A stretch of DNA of 64,000 bases from CBDIDH01 sp965277595. Its GTDB lineage: Bacteria > Planctomycetota > Planctomycetia > Isosphaerales > Isosphaeraceae. The notes below the pieces were generated by a model, which was not told the origin of the DNA, searched no databases, and saw only the letters and a list, made by a program, of their open reading frames with translations. Position 1 is the stretch's first letter, and every line of letters begins with the position of its first letter. A program made the translations under genes and the position numbers. The DNA lies in NCBI GenBank assembly GCA_965277595.1, contig CBDIDH010000002.1:4898001-4962000 (forward strand), read 5' to 3'. This document shows, piece by piece, positions 32,920-41,425 of this stretch.

Positions 32920-33560
32920 TAGGTTTCCGCCTGCTGGGCGGTCATCCGCCAGCCTAAATCGGTTAATTCGGCGCTCGATACGATGTAACGGCGGCCAAGA
33001 TCATCGGTCAGAATGTCGCTGGTCTCGATCACGACATCCGCGAATTGGGGCATCAGGATCGCCCACCAGGGCAGACGGACGTCTCCGGGCAGGTTCACGT
33101 CGTTCTTTTCGCCCTTCGTGCCTTGTAGCACGCTGGCAGGCCAGCCCGTCATCAGTTTGACCTCTGTGCCTGGCGTCGAGGCTCCGTAAGGGCCAGACCC
33201 GACGAAATCGGCTGGGCCGGGACGGCTGACGGTAACCACGCGGTTGCACTCGACCGCGATGATCGGCAGAAGCGGCTGCATGGCCGCGATGAAGAAGGTA
33301 GAGCCGCCGGCGAGATAATCGCCGACCTGGAGCTGCGAGCCGTCCGCAAGGCATTGCCAGAGCGGTTTTCCGTAAGCGGATGGCTTCCTATAGGAGCCGT
33401 CCGGGCAGAAGGAAGCTGAGAGCGTCGCGAGTTGGTTAGGATCCGTGATTGGGTCGTTGGCCGTCAGCGGGCGGTAGTGGCCGTAGCTCAGGCCGAGTTT
33501 CTGGGCTGCTTTCGCGTATCCGTGGTAGATTTTCGCTTGTATCGAGGTGCCATCGGTCAC
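32919..33560 (-). CDS. Head-tail joining region protein
   Basis: 213 residues, conserved-looking and strand-rich: KIYHGYAKAAQKLGLSYGHY, FCPDGSYRKPSAYGKPLWQC, GDYLAGGSTFFIAAMQPLLP. One-base overlap with the following gene. Similar proteins occur between capsid and sheath in many phages of Proteobacteria. Structural role inferred from position. Confidence 0.6.
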   Translation of the reverse strand: MTDGTSIQAKIYHGYAKAAQKLGLSYGHYRPLTANDPITDPNQLATLSASFCPDGSYRKPSAYGKPLWQCLADGSQLQVGDYLAGGSTFFIAAMQPLLPIIAVECNRVVTVSRPGPADFVGSGPYGASTPGTEVKLMTGWPASVLQGTKGEKNDVNLPGDVRLPWWAILMPQFADVVIETSDILTDDLGRRYIVSSAELTDLGWRMTAQQAET

Positions 33561-33561
33561 T

Positions 33562-33954
33562 TCAGCCCCTCACGACGCGGTTTCCCGTCGCTAATTGCGG
33601 TCCCGGCGGGAATCCAAGGAACACGCACAACTGGCGGCGGAGGTAATTGAATAGGTTGATGCGGTCGCTCACCTCGCTGGAGTTGCGTGTCCAGACGGCA
33701 GCCTGAGCAGTATCGAGATTCGACGCGGCACCTTGGATTTCAGTCTCTCGCAGGATAAGAGGCGTCAGATAAGTATTGACCACGACACCTTCTTCTTCTG
33801 CGCTCAAGTTTGCCAGCCGGTAATCCAGCGAAATTCCCATATAGGAGACGTTCGAGTAGACCAGCTCGCGGAAGGGGGCGGCTGTGGAGTTCCCAGTTAA
33901 GGAATACCCCATGAACCGCCTGCAATCCACGAGCTGTTGAGCCGACAGGGTCAT
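33562..33954 (-). CDS. Putative head-tail adaptor
   Basis: 130 residues, mainly helical: TLSAQQLVDCRRFMGYSLTG, YRLANLSAEEEGVVVNTYLT, then SDRINLFNYLRRQLCVFLGF. Size, helicity and place downstream of the capsid fit a gp6/gp15-type head-completion adaptor, but no signature residue proves it. Confidence 0.6.
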   Translation of the reverse strand: MTLSAQQLVDCRRFMGYSLTGNSTAAPFRELVYSNVSYMGISLDYRLANLSAEEEGVVVNTYLTPLILRETEIQGAASNLDTAQAAVWTRNSSEVSDRINLFNYLRRQLCVFLGFPPGPQLATGNRVVRG

Positions 33955-33959
33955 GATGG

Positions 33960-34217
33960 TTAAGCGACCTTCCAGCCTGCCGCCGTGTGGGCATCGACCG
34001 TGGTTGGATGAACGTGCAGGTGCTCGCCATGTTTGTGCATTTTCACCAAGCCTTTTATCGATTCTGCTTCTTCAGCGGCTTTGGCCTCGGCTTCTTCCTT
34101 CGCTTTGGCTTTCGCTTCTACGTCGGTCTTCGCCTTTTCGTCAACCTTTAGCTTCGCTTCAGCGGCTTTGGCCTCGGCTTTCTTCGTTTCTCCGATTTTA
34201 TCTTCGTTCTCTGCCAT
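33960..34217 (-). CDS. Lys/Glu/Ala coiled-coil protein with His-rich end
   Basis: 85 residues. Residues 5-52 are a repetitive KAEAKAAEAKLKVDEKAKTD helix. The C-terminal 35 residues have HKHGEHLHVHPTTVDAHTAA, a short beta-like module. Such proteins follow the major capsid gene in P22-coat-type phages and may be minor head or connector proteins. Function unknown. Codon repetition makes the DNA low-complexity. Confidence 0.65.
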   Translation of the reverse strand: MAENEDKIGETKKAEAKAAEAKLKVDEKAKTDVEAKAKAKEEAEAKAAEEAESIKGLVKMHKHGEHLHVHPTTVDAHTAAGWKVA

Positions 34218-34278
34218 AAATACTCCTTAAGAAAGTGGGCGGCAACCTGATGGCCACCGCCCGTGTTATTGCGATGAA

Positions 34279-35448
34279 TTAGCCCTGCAAGATGGCGATG
34301 TGGTTTGGCTTAATGGCGTTCGCGCCCCATGCGAGACCTACCAAGAAGAGCATCTGCTTGAACTGGCGATACACGGTCACCTCGAAGGTAATCCCCGAAA
34401 TTGGGTCCGTGATCAGAATCGCGTCGTCTGCCGAATCCATCGGTTTGCCGTCCGGCCCCATCGGCATCGCAGGTGCGCGAGTGATGAGCTGGATGGCTGA
34501 ACGAGTGAAGGCAAGGTTTGGCACGTAGTTATTGCCCACAGTCAGGGCATTCGCCGTGCCGATCGTCATCAAGGCGCCGGGAGTACCAATGGTGATGGTG
34601 CCTGGTGCAGAGACGCCACTATTGACCACATATTTGTTGGTGGTGTCAGCGGCGAACGTCACCACGTCCCCTGCGTTCACCGTTCCAGTACCGGTGACCA
34701 GCGCGATGCTGTTCACTCCAACTGCGGTTGAGCCGGATGTAACGTAGCTGGCGCCCGTGCCCTTCGTGACCTGCTGGATGGAGTTACTGTTGTGAAGCAT
34801 AAACCCATCAATCGGCACTTCAGCGATAGCACCCGAGCGACGGAAGGCGTTAGAACCTTCTTCGTTGGCCCGGAGCAGAATAGTCTGCTTGCCACGGAGA
34901 TTAGCCACCGCACCCGAACCGAGTACCAAATGCAGATCGCTCTGAGGGCAGCCGTTATCGTCGAGGATTTTACGCACTTGTGCGGCGTCCGAAAGGTCTC
35001 CGGACGTGCCGAACGGGGCAGTTCCAGGTGTTCCGTAGGCCCGCGACGCGTTCTGATAGCCTGCGTTCACGAGATCGGTTTCCACCGCATTGACCAGCGT
35101 TCGGAATCCCTGCTGGAACTGATTCAGTAATACCGAGTTGAAAGTACCCGAATTCTGCATCCCCTTCTGCTGTTCACCGTTCCAGCGAATAGGCACGCTC
35201 TTGCTCTTGGTGATGGTCATTTGCACGTTTCCAACCGTCTGATCACCATTGTCTGGGGATGTCACTGCAGGGGTATTGTCGATCATCGTGCCGGGCTGAG
35301 TCACTGGGACCAAGATCGACTCATTAAGCGCCGCACGCTCTGCGGTACTGTTGCGCGTTACTGCGGGGATCATCCCCACCATTTCGCGGGACACCACGTC
35401 CAGCGCTTCATAGATAGTTGGGATTAAACCAGTTAAGGTGTTAGCCAT
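34279..35448 (-). CDS. Major capsid protein, P22 coat (gene 5) type
   Basis: 389 residues. N-terminal arm and core: LTGLIPTIYEALDVVSREMV, NESILVPVTQPGTMIDNTPA, VGNVQMTITKSKSVPIRWNG, NQFQQGFRTLVNAVETDLVN. An inserted beta domain (VTGTGTVNAGDVVTFAADTT, KYVVNSGV) resembles the P22 I-domain. The C-terminus has GITFEVTVYRQFKQMLFLVG. It is preceded by the scaffold gene. The start has AAGGAG, with an intrinsic terminator only 4 nt upstream of it. Confidence 0.92.
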   Translation of the reverse strand: MANTLTGLIPTIYEALDVVSREMVGMIPAVTRNSTAERAALNESILVPVTQPGTMIDNTPAVTSPDNGDQTVGNVQMTITKSKSVPIRWNGEQQKGMQNSGTFNSVLLNQFQQGFRTLVNAVETDLVNAGYQNASRAYGTPGTAPFGTSGDLSDAAQVRKILDDNGCPQSDLHLVLGSGAVANLRGKQTILLRANEEGSNAFRRSGAIAEVPIDGFMLHNSNSIQQVTKGTGASYVTSGSTAVGVNSIALVTGTGTVNAGDVVTFAADTTNKYVVNSGVSAPGTITIGTPGALMTIGTANALTVGNNYVPNLAFTRSAIQLITRAPAMPMGPDGKPMDSADDAILITDPISGITFEVTVYRQFKQMLFLVGLAWGANAIKPNHIAILQG

Positions 35449-35465
35449 AATTATTCTCCTTTAAA

Positions 35466-35492
35466 GAAAAAACCCCGCCGGAATGACGGGGT
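35466..35492 (-). terminator. Intrinsic terminator abutting the capsid ribosome binding site
   Basis: Minus-strand hairpin ACCCCG/CGGGGT (35492-35487 with 35477-35472, 9-nt loop), followed by six T. The T-run ends 4 nt before AAGGAG of the capsid gene, so no promoter can lie in between. Confidence 0.8.
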
Positions 35493-35510
35493 GGTTGCAG
35501 GTTAATAAAC

Positions 35511-35530
35511 ACCCGCATTCACGCGGGGTT
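35511..35530. terminator. Second hairpin between scaffold and capsid genes
   Basis: CCCGC/GCGGG stem (35512-35516 with 35523-35527, 6-nt loop). On the plus strand it is followed by GTTTTC and on the minus strand by TGTTTATT, so it could terminate in either direction. It lies 10 nt after the scaffold stop and 19 nt before the next hairpin. Confidence 0.5.
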
Positions 35531-35539
35531 TTCTCGGTA

Positions 35540-36325
35540 TTAATCAATAATTGTCGATTCTCTGGCTGCCTTGGCCTTATCGGCTGGGTCCATAGCGTCA
35601 AACTGCGAACGGGTAACCTGCTTATTCCCGCCCGCGTTGTTGCCAGAACCGCCTGCACCACCACCGGAAGCCCCTGAACCTTTCAGGATGCTGTCCCGGT
35701 ACGGGTAGGCATCTACCATAATCTCCATAGCTTCATCGAATTCGGCAGGATTGCCGGGATTAGCGCGGCTATAGACCAGGTTGCCGTCCGAACCTTTCGC
35801 ACGGATCTTACCTTCTTCGATGTAGAAGGCTGCTCCGAAACGGGCCTGTGCTAGATCAACCGGAATTGCAAGCTTGTCCTGAATGAATTTCGAGCGGTTG
35901 AAGGCGGTACTCAGTTTTTCCTGATGCAGCCCATGGCGGAGAGAATCGCGTTCTTTCGTTAGGTCTTCGACAATTGGCTTATATTTTCTCTCTTGCTGCT
36001 TCAATTGCTCATCGAAGGCCGTCTTGGCTTCCAGTTTTACCTTTTCCACCTCACCTGCATCGATTAGCTTCTTGTCGTCTAGATTCTTAACAGTTTCAAG
36101 TGCTTTTAAGGCCTTGGCAGGATCTTCGATACCCTCGAAAATTTTCAGCTTAGCTTCAGATGCCTCGAAGCTTTCGCGATGCTGCTGTGCTTCGCGGTTT
36201 AGTCGTGAGATGGTGTCTCTCGTTGCTGGGGCATCGAACGCGACAGATTTTCCATCTTCTGTCTCGTAAACTGGCTTTCCGTCCTGAACGACGACGGCTC
36301 CTTTTTCATCTAACTTAAGCTTCAT
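35540..36325 (-). CDS. Scaffolding-type protein (DUF6651-like)
   Basis: 261 residues. N-terminal strand (KLKLDEKGAVVVQDGKPVYE), long charged coiled coil from about 35 to 140 (SRLNREAQQHRESFEASEAK, EVEKVKLEAKTAFDEQLKQQ), a conserved C-terminal part (FNRSKFIQDKLAIPVDLAQA, then ARFGAAFYIEEGKIRAKGSD), and a Gly/Asn-rich tail. Placed between portal and capsid, as scaffolds are. It would direct capsid assembly and leave the mature head. Confidence 0.85.
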   Translation of the reverse strand: MKLKLDEKGAVVVQDGKPVYETEDGKSVAFDAPATRDTISRLNREAQQHRESFEASEAKLKIFEGIEDPAKALKALETVKNLDDKKLIDAGEVEKVKLEAKTAFDEQLKQQERKYKPIVEDLTKERDSLRHGLHQEKLSTAFNRSKFIQDKLAIPVDLAQARFGAAFYIEEGKIRAKGSDGNLVYSRANPGNPAEFDEAMEIMVDAYPYRDSILKGSGASGGGAGGSGNNAGGNKQVTRSQFDAMDPADKAKAARESTIID

Positions 36326-36414
36326 AGCCTACTTCACTTTCTCGGTCATCCGACCGTCTTCTGGGATCATCCAATCCCTTGGCCCCGCTAGGCATCCGCT
36401 TCGCGGTAGTTCAT

Positions 36415-36433
36415 TGAGCAACGGCATTGCTCA
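36415..36433 (-). repeat. Hairpin at the end of the 79-residue gene
   Basis: TGAGCAA/TTGCTCA (36415-36421 with 36427-36433, 5-nt loop) includes the stop codon of the 79-residue gene. No T-run follows, so it may protect or process RNA. The rest of 36326-36430 shows no gene. Confidence 0.4.
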
Positions 36434-36670
36434 TAGCATCTCGAATTTCTTGGTCTTGATGTAATCTTTAAGCAGCTCCACGCTGCCTAGCGCCTTGATC
36501 GGGCATTCGCAATCAAACCGTGTGCTTACAGTGCCATCGCGACGGACACATGCGAAGGACATGCTGACGATATCGCCAGATTCTATATCTCGTAGGGCTT
36601 TGCGTAATTCCCTGACCATTCCGCCGCCAACAGAGCGTGTATCAACTAATTCGAGCACTCTCTTTGGCAT
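36431..36670 (-). CDS. 79-residue hypothetical protein between portal and scaffold
   Basis: Sequence runs LELVDTRSVGGGMVRELRKA, RDIESGDIVSMSFACVRRDG, then DCECPIKALGSVELLKDYIK. Starts one base after the portal stop, so it is translated with the portal. Not recognised. Confidence 0.6.
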   Translation of the reverse strand: MPKRVLELVDTRSVGGGMVRELRKALRDIESGDIVSMSFACVRRDGTVSTRFDCECPIKALGSVELLKDYIKTKKFEML

Positions 36671-38080
36671 TTAGACGTTGACCTTTTCTTGACGCTGCAA
36701 ATCTGGCTTATCTTTGGCTGCGGCTGCAACCTCGGCTTTTGAGTCTATGTCCGGACTGAGTACGCCCCGACGCTTTAGCTCGTTGAGGAGGGTCAGGTGA
36801 CTTAGCGATCCATCGGCCTTCATCTCGAACAGCAATTTGGCAGACGCCTCGGCCAGCGTAGCCGCTCCGAAATCGTTGTAGATCGTGACGCGGCCACCCT
36901 TCGGTTCCTTGACGAACTTGGCCATGAGGTCAAGTGCTTGGTCGAGGGCGTCTTCGAGCGTCTGCATGATCCGCTGCAAGTCACACATGCCCTGCTCGTT
37001 ATCGGAAACCGTCTGGACTTCGGTGGTGTTTCCCGGCTTGATGACCAGCAATTCGGCACCGACCTGGCGCATGCGGTCTTCGAGGTCGAGGATCGACGCG
37101 CGACCGGCATCGATGGCCTTGCCGCTGTGTTCGACGTATTTCATGTCCGCGTGCTCGCCGGAAGCGGTGATCAACGAACCTGCGCCAACCGTGAGGGGCG
37201 TATCAGATCCAATGTCCTTGGCGAACAGGATCGGTACTCGAGCCACATGAAGGATTGTCTGCTGGTCGCTCTTGCTCTGCCAATGCTCCACGTTCATGTG
37301 GGCCAGCTCAATCATAGGCGGCGAGCCAATCATGAAATCCTTGCGGAAGCCGTAAACCGGCACGAAGGGAATAACATCGATGCTGGTGACGCCCGACTGG
37401 AATTCAACCCACGATTCAACGCCGCCCGCGCTCGTTACTTTGCGATAGGTCGTCCATTTGCCGGGCTCAAGCACGCGAACCTGCGGAACCTGTTTAGAGC
37501 CGAAGTCGCCAACGTCCTCCTCTGCAGTTTCCATGATCCGTAGCTGGGTCAGCCTGATACTGCCGCCGATCTTCTGTGAGCGCCATCCAAGGATGGCATC
37601 ATGCCGGACATGGATGAAATAGGGTCTTAAACCCGCGTTTTTCTCGTCTGCAACGGTTCTCACATTCTCTGCTGGGGGGCAATCCACGAGGATGCCGCAA
37701 AGGCCATAGGCGAGAGCGTTATTGCAAAGATCGGCAGCGAAGGCGTGAAGGTTCCGGCCTTCGAGGTCAATGTTGTCGAGCCATTCTTTGATCCGCGCAG
37801 GGACGTCTTCCCCGATATTGATTGGCTTGCTGAAAGGTTTACCTGTGAGCACCGATACGGTGCGCGAATAGGCCGGGAACAGTGTCGCGGTAGCAAGACG
37901 TGTCGCGTAAGCCTGTTGTTCTTCAGCGGGCCATTGCGGGAGATGCTTCTTACCGGCGACCCGCATCGCGTGAGTGCCGCCCATCAGGTCAGCGACCAGC
38001 GACCACGCCTGGGCCATCCCTGTCACTGCATCCGATTGCTTGGCGACGTCCTTGTTGGTGTTGGGGGCCGGATTGGGCAT
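36671..38080 (-). CDS. Portal protein (DUF4055 type)
   Basis: 469 residues. Fits the DUF4055 portal group by HLPQWPAEEQQAYATRLATA, TLFPAYSRTVSVLTGKPFSK, DLCNNALAYGLCGILVDCPP, and MIELAHMNVEHWQSKSDQQT, GAELLVIKPGNTTEVQTVSD. Order terL, portal, scaffold, capsid supports it. It forms the dodecameric DNA channel at one head vertex. Confidence 0.9.
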   Translation of the reverse strand: MPNPAPNTNKDVAKQSDAVTGMAQAWSLVADLMGGTHAMRVAGKKHLPQWPAEEQQAYATRLATATLFPAYSRTVSVLTGKPFSKPINIGEDVPARIKEWLDNIDLEGRNLHAFAADLCNNALAYGLCGILVDCPPAENVRTVADEKNAGLRPYFIHVRHDAILGWRSQKIGGSIRLTQLRIMETAEEDVGDFGSKQVPQVRVLEPGKWTTYRKVTSAGGVESWVEFQSGVTSIDVIPFVPVYGFRKDFMIGSPPMIELAHMNVEHWQSKSDQQTILHVARVPILFAKDIGSDTPLTVGAGSLITASGEHADMKYVEHSGKAIDAGRASILDLEDRMRQVGAELLVIKPGNTTEVQTVSDNEQGMCDLQRIMQTLEDALDQALDLMAKFVKEPKGGRVTIYNDFGAATLAEASAKLLFEMKADGSLSHLTLLNELKRRGVLSPDIDSKAEVAAAAKDKPDLQRQEKVNV

Positions 38081-38093
38081 GCTGGCTTATAGG

Positions 38094-38147
38094 TTAGTTA
38101 CAGGCATTGACCTGAAACAAGTTGAGAGCGATGTCCGTTGCGGTCAT
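38094..38147 (-). CDS. Possible 17-residue leader peptide before the portal gene
   Basis: AAGGAATCTACTT precedes an ATG and a short frame MTATDIALNLFQVNACN ending 13 nt before the portal start. The good ribosome binding site is the only support. It may help translation of the portal. Confidence 0.3.
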   Translation of the reverse strand: MTATDIALNLFQVNACN

Positions 38148-38180
38148 AAGTAGATTCCTTTCGATTAATTGTTGGCTGTG

Positions 38181-39614
38181 CTACATTCTGAGGGGTGCCA
38201 CCGTCGCGGTGCCCGGTCCGTCGATCAATAACTCCGTTGTCGCCCATACCAGCGCATCTACGCGGTTTGGGCTATCCGTCGATACCAGCGGCACCCACGT
38301 CACCATCTCGTCTTCGAGTCCGATGAACGTGCCGCAATGGTGCATCCGTCCCTGCTCGTAGAGTGCTGCGACAGGTTCGGCGCGGGCGTGCTTGCCACGG
38401 GAGGCGTGCACGAGCTTGACTGGCGCGTTGCGATCAACGACCCGAATGGTGCTCTCCACCATCGCGCCGCCGAAATTGGCCTCGGCCACGATCCTGTCGG
38501 CCTTGAACTGGCGGTAGAGAGCCACCGCCTTGCTGCCCCACGTCTCAGGGCTATACCGCCCGGAATGATCCGCCAGCACGTAGCCGTGCTTCTGGGCATC
38601 GATACCGACCACGACCAGGCCCACCTCGTCGTTCTTTTCCTTGTCGCCACCTGAAGGGTCTACCGCCACGACGATGCGCACCAACACGGGCATTTCGCCC
38701 AGTTTGCGTAGATTATCTATCTGATCGCGTTTCCAGAGCGCTCCGATTACCTCGGCGCTAAAGGCTTCCTCGGGTGTGGCAGGGTATTCCCGCCGAAAAT
38801 TGTGGATTCCGTTCAGCTCGACGATCTTTGCCCGTCTCCAGGCGAGCTGTTCGAGTTCAAGCTTGTAAGCAGACTGGTAGGCCAACTCATCAGCGGTTGG
38901 CTTGAATGCCTCGGTGACGGCCTTGCGGTATTCCGGCTGCCAGAACCACGGGATGAAGACGAGGATGTATTCTCCCTCTCCCCGCATGGCTGCAGCGCAC
39001 ATGTCGTAGAATAGGCCCTGACGCCCGTTCGAGGTGCTTTCAAGGATAATCTCGGTACCGGGCTCGTCAGGGACGGCTTGAAGGGCGCCAGCGACGTGAG
39101 TCTGTGCATTGGGCCAGTAGGCCACCTCTGAGCCGTGGAAGAGCTGGATCGTGTCGCCACGCCCCGTGCCCTTGCTTCCGGCAGTACCGACTTTGTAGCC
39201 GCTATCGAGCTTGTCGAAGATCAATTCCTTGGCGTTCGAGGCCTGAAGCGACGGCCTTACCAAGGTAGGGCAATGCTCGTAGAACCGCTTCGCCATCCCA
39301 AATAGGTTGTTCGTGGCTTCATCGAGATGCGTCAGAATGAAAGCCTTGGTGCCTTTACGGTGCGTTACCTTGTGAAAGAACCGGCCTTCAGTATAGGTCG
39401 AGCATCCTTGCTGCCTGCCTTTGAGAACGAGAGCGCGGATCTTGCCAGTAAGCGCTTTTTGTTCCTCAAGCTTGCTATGCAGGTAGTTCTGGGCGAAATT
39501 CAGGCAAAAGGGATAAACCGAACCGCTCTTTGTCCTGATCTTCAGGCACTTGGCCGCGTAATGGGCGAAGTCATCACGGAGCCTGATGCGTATCTGTTTT
39601 TCTCTCGGGGTCAT
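38181..39614 (-). CDS. terL: Terminase large subunit
   Basis: 477 residues. ATPase half: variant Walker A LVLKGRQQGCSTYTEGRFF near residue 63, AFILTHLDEATNNLFGMAKR, Walker B-like TEIILESTSNGRQG. Nuclease half: VRIVVAVDPSGGDKEKNDEV (acidic metal ligand after a strand), then VAEANFGGAMVESTIRVVDR and a C-terminal RVDALVWATTELLI. It cuts and pumps DNA into the head through the portal. A plus-strand gene separates it from terS. Confidence 0.93.
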   Translation of the reverse strand: MTPREKQIRIRLRDDFAHYAAKCLKIRTKSGSVYPFCLNFAQNYLHSKLEEQKALTGKIRALVLKGRQQGCSTYTEGRFFHKVTHRKGTKAFILTHLDEATNNLFGMAKRFYEHCPTLVRPSLQASNAKELIFDKLDSGYKVGTAGSKGTGRGDTIQLFHGSEVAYWPNAQTHVAGALQAVPDEPGTEIILESTSNGRQGLFYDMCAAAMRGEGEYILVFIPWFWQPEYRKAVTEAFKPTADELAYQSAYKLELEQLAWRRAKIVELNGIHNFRREYPATPEEAFSAEVIGALWKRDQIDNLRKLGEMPVLVRIVVAVDPSGGDKEKNDEVGLVVVGIDAQKHGYVLADHSGRYSPETWGSKAVALYRQFKADRIVAEANFGGAMVESTIRVVDRNAPVKLVHASRGKHARAEPVAALYEQGRMHHCGTFIGLEDEMVTWVPLVSTDSPNRVDALVWATTELLIDGPGTATVAPLRM

Positions 39615-39620
39615 CCGTGC

Positions 39621-39649
39621 TGGACATTCAAAGCCGGTAAGCCTATAGG
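39621..39649 (+). promoter_or_regulatory. Plus-strand promoter of the embedded secreted-protein gene
   Basis: TGGACA (39621-39626) and TATAGG (39644-39649) separated by 17 nt, directly after the terL start region and 35 nt before the ATG at 39684, with AAAGG as ribosome binding site. Confidence 0.5.
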
Positions 39650-39683
39650 GTTAACCGTGTTTAACGGGCGAAAGGTTGTAATT

Positions 39684-40010
39684 ATGCGTATTGTTATCTT
39701 CGCCGTCATTATGGCGGTATTTATTTCATGCCCGGCTTATGCCGTGACGCTTAAGCCAGGATCGCCAGCCTGCTTAACGGAAGATTTATACTCACAATTG
39801 GCTGAGGCTATCTTGCGTAGCGACATGGATGCTTTAAGCTGGCTCGGCTCGAATGGCTGTACCATCTCCGACAAGCCCCTGCATGTGACCGTTCTCGACC
39901 TTAGCACATGGGGCAGTCTTGCCCATCTAAGAGTTTACCGTGGCAAGATCGCCGTGGAAGTGTGGGCCGCGCGTGAGTCGCTGGATGGATACGATCCGCT
40001 TAACCCTTAG
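39684..40010 (+). CDS. Small secreted protein encoded against the packaging genes (moron-like)
   Basis: 108 residues from the ATG at 39684; the longer upstream frame is only the antisense of terL. Clear signal peptide MRIVIFAVIMAVFISCPAYA (cut after AYA). The mature 88-residue part has two cysteines (SPACLTEDLY, SNGCTISDKP) that could form a disulfide, and a strand-rich end (HLRVYRGKIAVEVWAARESL). It lies between terL and terS on the opposite strand, ends 11 nt inside terS, and has its own promoter-like sequence. That is the pattern of a lysogenic-conversion moron, such as a superinfection-exclusion or fitness factor. No family recognised. Confidence 0.75.
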   Translation: MRIVIFAVIMAVFISCPAYAVTLKPGSPACLTEDLYSQLAEAILRSDMDALSWLGSNGCTISDKPLHVTVLDLSTWGSLAHLRVYRGKIAVEVWAARESLDGYDPLNP

Positions 40011-40572
40011 CGTCATCAGCTAGCTGTTCGAGGGCCTCCTCGTGGTTGCTGACGTTCAGGTTCAGCTTATCGTTAAACATTCCGAGGTGGCGAGCGATGC
40101 TGTCGAGAGCGCCTTTCTTGTCGCTGAGTTTGATCTTGTGGAGGCGCGCTGTCATGCCGTGCTGCCTCTTCAAAGCTCCGCCATGCGGCTGTCCTTCGAG
40201 TTCCTCGTCGGGTTCGCCTGCGCTGCGTTTAACTTCGACTTCAAGTCCGGCGATTGCCGCAGCGGTATCATCATCGATGCTGTGAATCGGCTTCAAATTA
40301 CCGTCCTCATCGAAAGCCTTGCGTATGTCTAGGAAGGCAAGTTTGGCGTATTCCTTCAGCACGCGATCGGGCGTTATCGAAGTTCTTTCTGCGAGTTTGG
40401 CACGGGCTTCGGTCAACGCTTCCTGTATTTCAGGTTTCTTAAGGTTCTCGTGGCCTATTGAACCCGCCGTATTTTCGCTGTATCCAGCCCTGATCGCAGC
40501 CTGAGTTGCGTTCAGGTCGATGAGGTACTCTTCGACGAATCTTTGTTGCTTCGGGGTTAGGTCATTTGCCAT
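40000..40572 (-). CDS. terS: Terminase small subunit
   Basis: 190 residues. Terminase_2-type N-terminus: LTPKQQRFVEEYLIDLNATQ, AAIRAGYSENTAGSIGHENL, KKPEIQEALTEARAKLAERT. It binds the packaging site and hands DNA to TerL. The ATG has almost no ribosome binding site, and an intrinsic terminator lies 10 nt upstream. Confidence 0.92.
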   Translation of the reverse strand: MANDLTPKQQRFVEEYLIDLNATQAAIRAGYSENTAGSIGHENLKKPEIQEALTEARAKLAERTSITPDRVLKEYAKLAFLDIRKAFDEDGNLKPIHSIDDDTAAAIAGLEVEVKRSAGEPDEELEGQPHGGALKRQHGMTARLHKIKLSDKKGALDSIARHLGMFNDKLNLNVSNHEEALEQLADDAKG

Positions 40573-40581
40573 CAGGCTAAT

Positions 40582-40602
40582 AAAAAACCCGCTCGAAGCG
40601 GG
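40582..40602 (-). terminator. Intrinsic terminator just upstream of terS
   Basis: Minus-strand CCCGCT/AGCGGG hairpin (40602-40597 with 40593-40588) followed by six T, ending 10 nt before the terS ATG. The rest of 40603-40691 is non-coding with no further feature seen. Confidence 0.8.
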
Positions 40603-40691
40603 CGGTGAAAAACAGGGAAAATCCAGATTCTGGACGTGCGGAGTCGGATTACGGGCCTAATCTTATAGCAATTTTACGATTCGCGCAACCA

Positions 40692-41360
40692 TTATGATTG
40701 CGATTTAATCTTCAGAGCCTCGTCCGCCTCTCGATTAATGTCCCGGATTGCCTTTACCACGATGCCGAGTGCCTTGACGAATTTCGGCTGGTGGCTCCTG
40801 AAGGCCGCGAGGGGCTTTGCCTTCGGCTTCTCGGCCACGATAGCGTCCATCGCAAAAAGGCAATCCTGATCGACCCGGTGAAGGAGCTTGCTGTAGCGGT
40901 CCTCCTTGCTCCAGGCCTCGGGGTCGCCTCGTCCCTCCTCGGCACTCCATTTCACAGAATCGACGGTGGACAGGAAAGCCGTCTTCCAGTCGGTGTACAG
41001 CCGGGCGGATCTCTCCTCCCCATCGTCGATGAGCCTGAGAGAGATCATCATCGAGAGGATCGACTGGTTCTTGAGCCCGGCCCCGGTGATCACTCCGTGG
41101 GCAATTCGGACCCATGCCGTCGGGGACTCAAAAATCCCGTCTGCGCGCGGGACGTTGATTCCATGCTGCTCGGTCCATCCGCCCGGTACGAAGTCGTCGG
41201 GACGGCTCGGGTGATTGATGATCGAGGCGGTGTTTGATTGCCGGAGGAGCCTCGCGACCGAATCGCTGAGGGTTTTGTTCTTTTCGATGGTAGTTTTGAG
41301 GACGGCCCGAAGTTCAGGCTTGCTCGCGGTGGCCAAGTCGATTAGGTCGGTTTCGGTCAT
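40692..41360 (-). CDS. Hypothetical protein before terS
   Basis: 222 residues from the ATG at 41360, chosen because GGGGAGTGGA precedes it; a frame 13 codons longer is open. Begins with a helical part (LIDLATASKPELRAVLKTTI), then a tryptophan-containing section (DDFVPGGWTEQHGINVPRAD, PTAWVRIAHGVITGAGLKNQ) and a lysine-rich end. Not recognised. Its terminator-separated position at the end of the replication group suggests early or middle expression. Confidence 0.65.
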   Translation of the reverse strand: MTETDLIDLATASKPELRAVLKTTIEKNKTLSDSVARLLRQSNTASIINHPSRPDDFVPGGWTEQHGINVPRADGIFESPTAWVRIAHGVITGAGLKNQSILSMMISLRLIDDGEERSARLYTDWKTAFLSTVDSVKWSAEEGRGDPEAWSKEDRYSKLLHRVDQDCLFAMDAIVAEKPKAKPLAAFRSHQPKFVKALGIVVKAIRDINREADEALKIKSQS

Positions 41361-41425
41361 TCCACTCCCCGTTGTGGTTACTTGAGCAGGATGCCACAAG
41401 AGGTTGGGGGTGTCCAGAAGGAGTT

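Noticed and set aside
39327..39683. N-terminal extension of the plus-strand secreted-protein frame
   Set aside because: This part is antisense to the conserved terL start; the signal peptide and ribosome binding site place the real start at 39684.
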